A stretch of DNA of 64,000 nt from Chimonanthus salicifolius. Its lineage: Eukaryota > Streptophyta > Magnoliopsida > Laurales > Calycanthaceae. A program made the position numbers and the translations under genes. The stretch spans positions 25,140,617 through 25,204,616 of the forward strand of contig CM023535.1 in the NCBI GenBank assembly GCA_013350335.1, written 5' to 3'. This document shows positions 35,369 through 46,385 of this stretch, piece by piece (the stretch's first letter is position 1; every line of letters starts with the position of its first letter). The notes under the pieces were generated by a model that was not told the origin of the DNA, did no database searches, and saw only the letters and a program-made list of their open reading frames with translations.

Positions 35369-38300
35369 GTGGCGCAGCCATCTGTCGGCAGAGGTTCTCA
35401 GCAGGCTTCCAGAGGATCAGCGACACCGAGGAATGGACCACCTCGGAACGATCAGGGGAGAGGGCGAGGGCGTCCTCAAGGGAGAGTCTACTCGATTGGG
35501 ACTCAGAAGGAAGAACCGGTGGAGAACACGGTGATGGAAGGTACCCTTAATCTTTTCAGTCTTTTGGCTCGAGTGTTGTTTGATACCGGTGCTTCGCATT
35601 CCTTTATCTCTAGAACTTGTTGTGTTAGATTGGGTTTGAAACCGGTAGAAGTAGTTAACCCGCTAATGGTAGTTTCACCTTTGGGTAAGAAGGCTTTGGC
35701 AAACCAAGAGTGTAGATCTTGTGTTTTGAAGATTAGCGGAGTGGAGTTGTCCTATGATTTTCTGGTTCTGGAAATGACGGACTTTGACATCATCCTTGGT
35801 GTAAATTGGTTGTCTGCTTTTGGAGTCTTGATAGACTGCTCTCAAAGGAGAATTTGTGGGGTCTCCTCAACCGATGAGAGGTTTATGGAGAAGTTGGTAC
35901 CCTATGAAAGGATGAGAGTCACTTTCTCTGGCCTTAGGGCGTATCCCGGTAGTGTGGTGGCAAGCATGGGTTGGGAAGATGTAGGTGGTGTAGGGTCTGT
36001 TGCTCCTCGGGTGGTGTGTGAGTTTATGGATGTTTTTCCTGACCAGTTGGCTGGGCTACCTCCACGCCGAGAGATAGAGTTTGTTATAGACCTACAGGCA
36101 GGAACATCCCCAATTTCCATGGCACCTTATCGGATGGCGCCTGCAGAGCAGAGAGAGCTAGCTACGTAGGTAGAAGAGCTTCTAAGTCTTGGCTTTATCC
36201 GTCAGAGCAACTCGCCATGGGGCGCACCTGCTCTCTTTGTGAAAAAGAAGGATGGATCGATGAGGATGTGTATAGATTACCGGCGGCTTAACCAGCTAAC
36301 TATTAAGAATAAGTATCCGTTGCCTAGAATAGACGACCTCTTTGATCTTTTGAGGGGATCGAAGTATTTTTCGAAAATCGATTTGAGGTCGGGTTACCAT
36401 CAGTTGCGGATTCGAGAGGAGGACATTCCAAAGACTGCTTTTCGGACGCAGTATGGCTTGTACGAGTTTGTTGTGATGCCTTTCGGTTTGACGAACGCAC
36501 CAGCTATGTTCATGGATTTAATGAATCGCGTGTTTCGACCGTATCTGCGAGAGTTCGTGATAGTCTTCATTGACGATATCTTGATCTTTTCGTCGTCAGA
36601 AGAGGAGCATGAGCATCATCTACGGATTGTTCTTCAGACTCTTCGGGAGCATCAGCTGTTTGCTAAGCTGAGCAAGTGTGAGTTTTGGTTGACTCAAGTG
36701 CAGTTTCTGGGACATGTGGTGTCTCCAGGAGGAATCTCGGTAGATCCAGCGAAGGTAGAGACCGTGAAGACTTGGGAAAGTCCCAAGAGCGTGTTCGAGA
36801 TCCGGAGCTTTCTGGGATTAGCAGGATATTACCGAAAGTTTATCCCGCACTTCTCTCAAATCGCGGTGCCGATGATTCGGCTGACAAGGAAGAACGTCAA
36901 GTTCGAGTGGAGCGAACCTTATGAGAAAGCATTCCAGGAGCTGAAGGAGAAGTTGACGACGTCTCCAGTGTTGGTGATACCTGAGCAAGGACGAGGTTAT
37001 GATGTTTATTGCGACGCGTCCAAGTTTGGTTTGGGTTGTGTACTAATGCAAGAGGGGAAGGTAATAGCTTATGGTTCCAGGTAATTGAAGGGACATGAGC
37101 AGAACTACCCGACTCATGATTTGGAGTTGGCAGCCGTTGTATTCTCGTTGAAATTGTGGAGACATTACTTATATGGTGAGAAGTTCAATGTGTTTTCTGA
37201 TCACCATAGTCTCAAGTATATCTTCACTCAGAAAGACTTGAATATGAGGCAGCGTAGGTGGATGGAGTACTTAGGAGATTATGACTTCAGTCTCTCCTAT
37301 CACCCGGGGAAAGCCAACGTGGTGGCCGATGCCTTGAGCAGGAAGTCTCACAGCGACGTGGCGAGGATGGCATCCTTGCAGTGGACGATGCTCGAAGTTC
37401 TGTCCGAATATGATCTGGAGCTGATCGAAGGAAGCGAGTCATCAAGAATCCATAGTTTGGTTCTGCAACCCAAGGTAGTTAGATTGGTGTTGGAAGGACA
37501 ACAGAGCGACCCAGAAGCGAAGGAGTTGGCAACTCAGCTTTCAGGAAGAGCAACTTTAGAGGATTGGAAGATCAAAGCGGACGGAAGTCTTACTTTCAAG
37601 GATAGACTGTTTGTGCCAAAGTCGGACGAGTGCAGGAGAAAGGTGCTTGATCACTTTCATCGATCTCGCTTTGCGGTGCATCCCGGTGGTACGAAGATGT
37701 ATCGTGACTTACGGCGACTTTTCTGGTGGAAAGGTATGAAGCGCGAGGTAGCAGATTTTGTATCCAAGTGCCTAACTTGTCAACAAGTAAAAGCGGAACA
37801 TCAACGACCTGGCGGAAAGATGCAACTTTTGGAAGTGGCTGAATGGAAGTGGAAGCATATCACGATGGATTTTGTAACTGGTTTTCCTAAGTCTCCTAAA
37901 AAGAACGACGCTATTTGGGTAATAGTCGATCGATTGACGAAGTCAGCTCACTTTCTACCGATCAAGAAGACAGATTCCTTGGCTACTCTAAGCAGACTGT
38001 ATTTGAAGGACATAGTCAGATTGCATGGAGTGCCTGTATCCATTGTATCTGATAGAGACCCGAGGTTCGTGTCAAGGTTTTGGCAAGGATTGCAAGAAGA
38101 ATTGGGGACTAAGCTGTGCTTCAGCACTGCTTTTCACCCTCAGACGGATGGTCAGTCAGAGAGAACCATTCAAACCTTAGAGGATATGCTAAGGGCTTGT
38201 GTGATGGATATGCAGGAAGTTGGGAAGATCACTTACCTTTGATCGAGTTCGTCTACAACAACAGTTATCACTCCAGTGTGCAGATGGCACCCTACGAGGC

Positions 38301-38952
38301 TATGTATGGCAAACCTTGCAGGTCATCTCTTTGTTGGACAGAGGTAGGAGACAAAGCACTGCTGGGACCTGATCTAGTGCGTGAGACGTCAGAGCAAGTT
38401 GAAGTGATCAGACAGCGTCTCAAGACAGTCCAGAGCAGACAAAAGAGTTATGCTGACAAAAGGCGACGACCTTTAAAGTTTGCAGTTGGCGACCGAGTTT
38501 TCTTACGTGTGGCACCACGTCATGGAGTGCAGCGGTTCGGGCGCAAGGAAAAACTATCACCTCGATATGTTGGACCCTTTGAGATCTCGAAGAGGATAGG
38601 TGAAGTGGCCTATCAGTTGGATCTTCCTCAGGCTTTGGAGAGAGTGCATAGTACATTCCACGTGTCTATGCTAAGTAAGTACGAGCCTGACCCGTCACAT
38701 GTGATCAGTTTTGAAGAGATCGAAGTGTCAAAAGACCTAACTTTTGAAGAAGCACCAGTCAAGATTCTAGAGCGTCGGACTCAAGAGCTCAGGAGGAATT
38801 CTATACCTCTAGTGCGAGTGCTGTGGCAACATCACGACGTGCAACATGAGACGTGGGAACCAGAATCGACGATGCAGAAGCTGTACCCTGGCTTGTTCAC
38901 AGGTCAAGAAGGTAGAGTTTGTTCTAAATTTCGAGACGAAATTTTCTTTTAG
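35369..38952 (+). pseudogene. pol of the plus-strand element: protease, RT, RNase H, integrase, chromodomain
   Basis: Same frame as gag. Protease has the intact LFDTGASHSF motif. RT has FIDDILIFS and [12 protein letters not shown]. RNase H starts at DASKFGLG. Integrase has the HHCC region ([11 protein letters not shown]), MDFVTG, SDRDPRF and [13 protein letters not shown]. The end is a [16 protein letters not shown] connector and a chromodomain-like [22 protein letters not shown] block. Breaks: TAG 36167-36169, TAA 37082-37084, and a one-base loss near 38214 that shifts the last 240 codons into another frame. Otherwise complete, so it died recently. It ends 10 bp before the 3' LTR. Confidence 0.92.
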
Positions 38953-38962
38953 GGGGGTAGGA
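38951..38962 (+). other. Polypurine tract of the plus-strand element
   Basis: AGGGGGGTAGGA directly precedes the TGTAATACCC start of the 3' LTR and overlaps the last codon of pol. Confidence 0.88.
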
Positions 38963-40202
38963 TGTAATACCCTACCCCAGATTAGGCGAGTTTTAGCTCG
39001 TTAATCTTGTTTAATCTGTTAATCTTGAAGATTTTGGTTAGGGCTTCGAGGAAAGCCCAAGTTTGGCCCGATCTGAGCCCGAAAACTCAGTGATTTAGCT
39101 CGTCGAGCTGGAGGGGCATTTTGGTAATTTACCACTTGTTGTGTATATTTTTATAAATATTGTTGATATGTGAATATTATTGGTGAATAATGTTCTCCTT
39201 AATGAAGGATTTACATTTCTGATTTTAAAATAAAATTATTTTCAGAAAATAATATTTAAATATCGCCCGTCTAAATCCCGAAAAGGAGTTTTAATTATTT
39301 TAAATAATTTCGGGAGCAAGATAAATTCAGAAGAAGGTAACTGGTGGTAGACCATTTTAAGAATGGTCTAGTTATTTCATTTCATCTCAAAATGATGTTT
39401 CTAAATTGTTTATTTTAACAATTCTTTATTTAAGTAAATAGTGTAAATTTATGGATTTTATTTAAATAAATGATTTTTAATAAGAGATAAAATCTGAAAT
39501 TTTTATGGTGACCAAGGTTTTCAAAACCCAACCCATCTGTAAGGTTGGATCAGGTTTTTGAGTTTTTAAATTATTACTTTTAGTTAAAAATCAGATTTTT
39601 ATTAAAACTGGGGCCCTTCTGCAATTTAGAAAATATTGGAGGGCTGATTTGTAAACGGCAGAAAATCCTGCGGTTACTGTAGCAGCATAAGCAATTTCTG
39701 GAGATCCGTCGTCGCGTCCCATCCCAGATTTTCCGGCCGAAAATCCTATAAAAACCGGCCAAAGCCACTAGATTCACTCCCACCGATTTTCTTCTCTGTC
39801 TTTCTCAGCCAAAACCAACCGATTCTCTCTGTTCTTCCCTTTTTTTTTTTGTAACAGTAACTTAGAGGAAAAAAATTTCAAAAATCCGGATTTCAGCCCA
39901 GAAATTCAATCCAAGGTAACCACTGCATTCCCCTTTCAATTTCGATCGGTTTTGAATCAAAAATTTTTGAATTTGGCTCTGTTTTCAGTGAGAAAAACGA
40001 TTTCAAAATTTAGGAAAAATTTTAGGGTTCCTCATATCAGTGAGCTTCTGGTGTTAAGATCGGATGTGTCACTGAGTTTCAAAGCTCCAAACCTCTCCCT
40101 ATGGAAAGAAGACTCCCGGAGGAATCCATCGGACCGGTCAGATGTAAAAATCGAGTCCAGAAAATAGCCCATTTTCCATTTTCAGTTTTTACTGTTCACG
40201 GT

Positions 40203-40231
40203 CGTTCACTGTCTGCAACAGACAGTGAACG
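40203..40231. repeat. Hairpin, 13-bp arms, CAA loop
   Basis: CGTTCACTGTCTG, loop CAA, CAGACAGTGAACG. The arms equal those at 31729-31759 while the loop is its reverse complement. Confidence 0.85.
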
Positions 40232-40249
40232 GGGAAGAAGAAGAAAAAA

Positions 40250-40520
40250 AAAATATTATTATTTTATTAAAAAAAAAATTTATTTTTATTTGATATTATG
40301 GTTGCTCATATTTTTAAATGTTGGTTCCCATCAAAGAAAAAAAAATGAATACATAATTAAATAATTAAATATTATTATTTTATTTAAAAAAAAAAAAATT
40401 TTATTTGAGATTATAGTTGCTTATGATTTTAAATGTTGGTTCCCATCGAAGAAAAAAAAATGAATAAATAATTAAATAATTAAATATTATTATTTTATTC
40501 AAAAAAAAAAATTATTTTGT
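40250..40520 (+). repeat. AT-rich tandem repeat in the second LTR
   Basis: Counterpart of 31786-32060, with the same unit marks and slightly different poly(A) lengths. Confidence 0.8.
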
Positions 40521-42040
40521 TAGATTATGTGATGTAATGTTTAGTACCCCTTTTTGTTAATTAAAATTGTACTAACCCTCTTCTCTTATTATTTATAGTG
40601 TAAATACTATTGTATACGCTTTCAGTCCGACATTAGTCGGAAACTGAGTGATTCACTTTCAGGCCGGCACTATAGTCGGGCACTGGGTGACCTCGAGGCC
40701 TACTCAAAATGTCAGCTCTGTTCCTATCCAGAAGACAACCGAGAAGTGACCCGAGGATCTAGACCTCACTCAATAAGTCAATCTGGTCAATGTCCAGAAG
40801 ACAATATGAGTTTGGACTGAGCCCCTTTTTATTATTATATCATTATCTTGTGGATGATTTAAAAAGGCTAGAAACCAAGTAGGAGACTCATTTCCATGAA
40901 CCATGGATATTTTGTGGGAAAACGTATGATTTTCAAATACTACGTATATGTACGTATTTGATATGTATATTGATTGTGCACTTGTATGTTGTTTGACAGA
41001 GACCGCGAAACCACACGATCACGGTGAGGGAACTTAATTCTGCAGATTTTGTAAACAGGTGTTATATTGAGCAATGAGTGGTTTCGGTTTTGATGAACCC
41101 ACTCATGTGCCTATACATGATGCATTATGGTAAGAGTGCTGTGATGATTTGATATTACGGTGTTGACCGTATGTGTATGTAAGACTGCTTCCATGTACCT
41201 GGGCTATTGAACCAATATGGCTATATGAGAGATGGTTTATGTCTACTGGACCATGGACGGACTATGCTGTCGTCAGTTGCTGACTTGAGGGTGTCAGTAT
41301 CGGCTACGTTTAAGAGCCAGAGATGTACTTGCAAGGATGTATTTTGACCGTGTCGGGACTTAATACTGGTCTCAGTGTAGTCGGCAAGCGTTACGGTGGA
41401 TAATGGCAGTGGTTTAATGATGTTGATATATTACTTGAGATTATGCTTATTTTTCTATCAAGCATGTGATATTGAACTGTTGCTAACCTGTTTTATATTT
41501 ACTTAATTTGCATTGTTAATTATCCTTCACTGGGCTAGTTAGCTCACACCACTCACCTTTCAGGCGATGAGCCCGAGGAGGAGGACCCTCTCTTTCAGGC
41601 TTAGGGTGATTAAGCTAAAGCAGTGTTTTGGGATTCCCCCGGAGAGGAATGCCCTGATCTTTCCCTGTTGGTTCTTGGAACCATTGTCTTTTTTTGTACC
41701 GGATGTGGTACTTAATTTATGTTGAATTGATGTAATAGGCTATGTTGCCTTTTTAGACAATGTTTTGAATGATGAATCAATAAGTGATTTTATTTTGCGT
41801 TGTATTAATCAATGTTGGTTTTTATTTGAGCATGCTATGTATTGTGTTGTTATGTCTTGGTTTTTGAGAAGCTTATGGTACATGTTTGAGTCCACTTAAC
41901 GGGCTAATGTGTAACCGCTGGGCCTAACTGTTGATCCGGCCCAGTAAGAATGCTTGTGGTTTAGTTTACTTATCTTTTAAAAAAAAAAAAAAAAATCAGT
42001 CATGCTCCGGGCCCACCGGTCGGGTCGGGGCGTGACAGCT

Positions 42041-42052
42041 TGGTATCAGAGC
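42041..42052 (+). other. Primer-binding site of the truncated second unit
   Basis: TGGTATCAGAGC in the same context as 33583-33594, which shows that LTR 38963-42037 is followed by a second internal region. Confidence 0.92.
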
Positions 42053-42153
42053 CAGGTTCAACTCTCGGACTGTGATGTGTTACTACCTAGTTAGACTTGT
42101 TTTTGCCTTAGTGTTGATATTGTTTTGACATTTTCTTGTTTGGTGATATAGAT

Positions 42154-42385
42154 ATGTCAGGCAACACAGAGTATTTCTAGGGGACACCTAGCGACCCTAT
42201 TGTCGTAGATTCTTCAGACAACTGCGGTGCGCCAAGTCTCGATGAGGTTGCACCAAGAGAGGAGATAGTAGTGGCATCCACAGAGTACCACGTGGGTGCT
42301 GAACCTGTGGAGGAAGAGGGAGATATCCCAATTCCTGAGGAGTCAGTGGGGGAGAACGATTCACCCGAGTATGTTCCGGCTACTC
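42154..42385 (+). pseudogene. Truncated ORF0 of the second unit
   Basis: Matches the first 76 or so codons of ORF0, with a TAG at 42178-42180 in place of a Gln codon. Homology stops at 42385, before any zinc knuckle, where LTR-derived sequence takes over. Confidence 0.88.
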
Positions 42386-43817
42386 GGGAACTGAGTGTAT
42401 ACGCTTTCAGTCCGACATTAGTCGGGAACTGAGTGATTCACTTTCAGGCCGGCACTATAGTCGGGCACTGGGTGACCTCGAGGCCTACTCAAAATGTCAG
42501 CTCTGTTCCTATCCAGAAGACAACCGAGAAGTGACACGAGGATCTAGACCTCACTCAATAAGTCAATCTGGTCAATGCCCAGAAGACAATATGAGTTTGG
42601 ACTGAGCCCCTTTTTATTATTATATCATTATCTTGTGGATGATTTAAAAAGGCTAGAAACCAAGTATGAGACTCATTTCCATGAACCCTGGATATTTTGT
42701 GGGAAAACGTGTGATTTCCAAATACTACGTATATGTACGTATCTGATATGTATATTAATTGTGCACTTGTATGTTGTTTGACAGAGACCGCGAAACCACA
42801 CGATCACGGTGAGGGAACTTAACTCTGCAGATTTTGTAAACAGGTGTTATATTGAACAATCAGTGGTTTCGATTTTGATGAACCCACTCATGTGCCTATA
42901 CATGATGCACTATGGTAAGAATGTTGTGATGATTTGATATTACAGTGTTAAACGCATGTGTCTGTAAGACTGCTTCCACGTACCTAGGCTATTGAACCAA
43001 TATCGGCCATATGAGAGATGGTTTATGTCTACTGGACCATGGGCGGACCATGCTGTCGTCAGTTGCTGACTTGAGGGTGTCAGTATCGGCTACGTTTAAG
43101 AGTCGGAGATGTACTTGCAAGGATGTATTTTAACCGTGTCGGGACTTAATACTGGTCTCAGTGTAGTCGGCAGGCGTTACGGTGGATAATGGCAGTGGTT
43201 TAATGATGTTGATATATTACTTGAGATTATGCTTATTTTTCTATCAAGCATGTGATATTGAACTGTTGCTAACCTCTTTTATATTTACTTGATTTGCATT
43301 GTTAATTATCCTTCACTGGGCTAGTTAACTCACACCACTCACCTTTCAGGCGATGAGCCCGAGGAGGAGGACCCTCTCTTTCAGGCTTAGGGTGATTAAG
43401 CTAAAGCAGTGTTTTGGGATTCCCCCGGAGAGGAATGCCCTGATCTTTCCCTGTTGGTTCTTGGAACCATTGTCTTTTTTTGTACCGGATGTGGTACTTA
43501 ATTTATGTTGAATTGATGTAATAGGCTATGTTGCCTTTTTAGACAATGTTTTGAATGATGAATCAATGAGTGATTTTATTTTGCGTTGTATTAATCAATG
43601 TTGGTTTTTATTTGAGCATGCTATGTATTGTGTTGTTATGTCTTGGTTTTTGAGAAGCTTATGGTACATGTTTGAGTCCACTTAACGGGCTAATGTGTAA
43701 CCGCTGGGCCTAACTGTTGATCCGGCCCAGTAAGAATGCTTGTGGTTTAGTTTACTTATCTTTCAAAAAAAAAAATCAGTTGTGTTCCAGGCCCACCGTT
43801 CGGGTCGGGGCGTGACA
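42386..43817 (+). repeat. 3' part of an LTR joined to ORF0 with templated filler
   Basis: From about 42396 it follows the second half of the LTRs at 30461 and 38963 and ends GGGGCGTGACA. The 12 bases at the join (42386-42397, GGGAACTGAGTG) copy a sequence lying some 30 bp further inside the same LTR, with TG microhomology at the boundary. The first 1.6 kb of the LTR, including its promoter, is missing. Confidence 0.88.
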
Positions 43818-44285
43818 CTAGAGGTTAATACAGAACAAGGCAAAGGAGGAGAAGCTGGACCCAGCGGTAGTCAGACATGATTAAAGGATGGATTCAGAGT
43901 TGCTTGGAGTTCTCTTTAGTCCTTTATTTTGATAATTAATTTGGATATTATGATTCTTAGGAGAAAACTTATTGGGAATGTAACAATTTAAAGTTTTGAG
44001 TAATATTTTGAGTTGATAATGTATTTGACTTGTGGTTTGATTAATTTCCTATCTTTGCTATAAATTGATTGGGATCATATTTCTGCAATTATTATTTCCG
44101 TAGTGTTGTACTAGCACGTGCACAAATGTTTAGTGGGTTATCCCACGCATGTGCTAGATTGGGCCAGTCGAGGTCGGATTTTCGAACTCGAACTCGGACT
44201 CAGACTCGGCTCGCGTCATAACGTCTCCGTCATTTTAAATTATATATATTCTAATTTTAGCATTGAAACTGGGCGGGGAGTTACA
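43818..44285 (+). repeat. L1 LTR, last segment
   Basis: Follows the right CTAGA copy and ends GGGGAGTTACA, before the ATATC target copy. Confidence 0.7.
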
Positions 44286-44400
44286 ATATCTCCCTCTCGT
44301 TAGCCCACGATTTACTACTTGAGCACAAGTACTACATGTTCATCTTCTTGATCAGTAGTTTATTTTATTCATTTTCTAATTTATCAATTATTTTTCTTTA
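44286..44400 (+). repeat. Remainder of repeat X2
   Basis: TCCCTCTCGTTAGCCCAC, TACTACTTGA and CATCTTCTTGATCAGTAG match 6478-6600. The sequence is continuous with 6600-6723 once the L1 insertion is removed. Confidence 0.75.
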
Positions 44401-45275
44401 TGAAACCCTATCGGCGATTTTTCTTTTCCTCAAAGAAAAATCTTCTTCCTCCTCCCTTCCATCATCCTCATTCTTCTTTGATATTCTACTTTTTCCTCAT
44501 TTACTTTCCCTCTTCCTCTCCTACATATCTCCACCCATTCTGACGACTAATTCGCAGTCGATATCCACCGCTTTTCTCGAGCAAAGATACATTTATTTTT
44601 TTCAATAGATTTTAGTTTTTTTTTATTTTTCTGATGTGAATAAATACAATAAACCAAGATTTATTTTTTAATTTCTTTCTTCATTTTTTCCCCATCTCAT
44701 TATTTAATTGTTTTTTATTTGCATTTATTTTTCACCGATTGGGTGGCGATTTTTTCAGTTTGTAAAATGTGATTTAAGGTTAGAAAAAGGAGTTTTATTA
44801 GTAATGAAGGTTTCCCTCTTCCTCTCTGAGGGGTGTGGCCATTTTAATAGTTGATTTACCAAAGGTATCCACCGCCATTCTCCAACATAGGAATAAAGAG
44901 ATTGGTTGTTGCTTAAGTGAAATAGTTTGTGAAGATCAGAAAGTTATTAACTGAATATTCAAATTAAAGAGAGATCTACTTATACAGGGTAACCAATAGC
45001 TTAGAATCTCCAAATTTTCTACATACTTGTTTCTAATCTATGCTTGCCTAATACCTAGATTGAACTCTCTGATTTTCTAGGGATTGAAAATTGTAATATT
45101 GTAAGTTCGAACCCCCATAGGCCTAACTTTAAAGTATCTTAGAAGTGATAGGCTTATCCATGAGGGTTTTACGCAGGGTATCCTGCAGTTTCTTACAAGT
45201 AAATTAAAAAAAAATAATAATAATCATACATTTATCCATTTTTTACTAGATATTTTCCATGTAAATCCCATGCCT
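44401..45275. other. Intergenic AT-rich sequence
   Basis: A pyrimidine-rich stretch (44430-44540) and AT-rich DNA. No coding region, RNA gene or element end is recognised. Confidence 0.6.
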
Positions 45276-45288
45276 AGTTTAGAACTTG

Positions 45289-45497
45289 GTTTTTTTTTTT
45301 TTTTTGAATGGTTAATATATTAATATAAGAAAAAAAAAGCGCACGGGAGGTGCAAGTACATACAAAGAAAGACAAAAGAAATAAGAAACAACCCGCTACC
45401 CCAAAACAACGAGGGAAAGCACAAAAATAGGAGATAAAACAAAAAGAATTAGCTAAGCTAAGTGAACACATTCTTTCCGCATAAAACATTCGTTGGT
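45289..45497 (-). mobile_element. 5'-truncated LINE-like retroposon tail
   Basis: A 209-bp segment begins (plus strand) with a run of about 17 T, i.e. a poly(A) tail on the minus strand. It is flanked by a 13-bp duplication, AGTTTAGAACTTG (45276-45288) and AGTTTGGAACTTG (45498-45510), with one change. Long target copies plus a poly(A) end are the marks of target-primed reverse transcription. The body is too short to show the ORFs. Confidence 0.7.
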
Positions 45498-45510
45498 AGT
45501 TTGGAACTTG

Positions 45511-46385
45511 TTAGTGAACTTCTTGGGTGTTTGCCACCATTTTTATCTGCATATCACTAGTCAGCAAAATTACATACAACACTCCCTGATACCAAGTAAT
45601 TTTTTTTATGATCAAGATGTCCAGGCCTCATTTGTATTGGGACAGGGGACAATTTTAATTTGACTAGTCCTTGAGACACATGCAAACTTCCAATCCCACA
45701 CACACAGGGTAAGAAATTAGGTGCAATTTCAAACAATTAATAATAGAGACTCACGGATTTATTGCCATCTTAAGATACTTCAAGAGACTGCTTATCTGCA
45801 TCTTGTAAACAAGAGACTAAAAATGATTCCCACTAAGAGTTCTTGTAAACAATAATACAAAAACCGCATTCCATATTTGATGTATGCCTTAAACAGCACA
45901 GAACGGTGGCCTTTGGGATGACAAAATTCCTCAAATCACTAACCATGCACACTAAAAGATTGCCTCAATGGATTGGAGAAGAAAACTAATTATAATATCA
46001 TTAAGGTGCATTTGGAATTTTGAACATGGTATTGAATTTTTAGTTTCTTTCAAAAAAAAGACTGCAAACTCCATTGCAGGCAAGATGATGATCCAAATCA
46101 AAGTGCAATTTTCCATGGTCTTAACATCATTGCCAGATAATTTCTCTAAGGTATACTGGCTCCTGCATTAGCATTTTCAAGTATTGAGGTAAATTCATTT
46201 TTCGTTTTAACACAAAAACACTTCCTAAGGACTTGAATATAGGAACAATTTTGACTTGATGTTTGCATGGAGTGTCCGCTGTTCCAACTTCCGAGGAACC
46301 AAAGAAATGAAACCTTACCACTGACAATGCTACCTTCCAGTTACCCATCATTTTCTTTTCCAAGCTTCAGAATGTGCTTTTCTCC
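45511..46385. other. 3' flank of the host gene
   Basis: Probably includes its 3' untranslated region on the minus strand. A minus-strand AATAAA lies at 45763-45758, a possible but unproven polyadenylation signal. No other gene is seen. Confidence 0.45.

Larger units (their letters stand above)
38963..42037 (+). repeat. Second full LTR of the plus-strand array (3075 bp)
   Basis: Near-identical to 30461-33579. It is directly followed by another primer-binding site (42041-42052) and leader, so it served as the 5' LTR of a second unit. Contains the TATA box at 39747-39754 and a hairpin at 40203-40231 with CAA loop. Confidence 0.92.
30461..43817 (+). mobile_element. Tekay-like tandem array: full element plus truncated second unit
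   Basis: Order: LTR (30461-33579), primer site, ORF0, gag, pol, polypurine tract, LTR (38963-42037), primer site, truncated ORF0 (42154-42385), junction, 3' part of an LTR (42396-43817). A perfect 5-bp duplication CTAGA flanks the whole (30456-30460 and 43818-43822), and no duplication flanks the inner LTR. So a three-LTR tandem formed and then lost most of its second unit. Chromodomain-like pol end and roughly 3.1-kb LTRs fit Tekay/Del. Confidence 0.92.
6724..44285 (+). mobile_element. Outer LTR L1 (about 3.2 kb), probably solo, split by two insertions
   Basis: Segments 6724-6889, 27872-30460 and 43818-44285 rejoin into one LTR starting TGTAAGGACCC and ending GGAGTTACA. The flanks are ATCTC (6719-6723) and ATATC (44286-44290). 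The neighbouring duplicate X1 reads through this point with ATTTC, which supports the site. No gag or pol belonging to L1 is present, so it is most simply a solo LTR. Layout and ends resemble Tekay-type LTRs. Confidence 0.75.

Noticed and set aside
44118..44303. Short plus-strand ORF spanning the end of L1
   Set aside because: It crosses the LTR boundary and target duplication, so it cannot be an ancestral gene.
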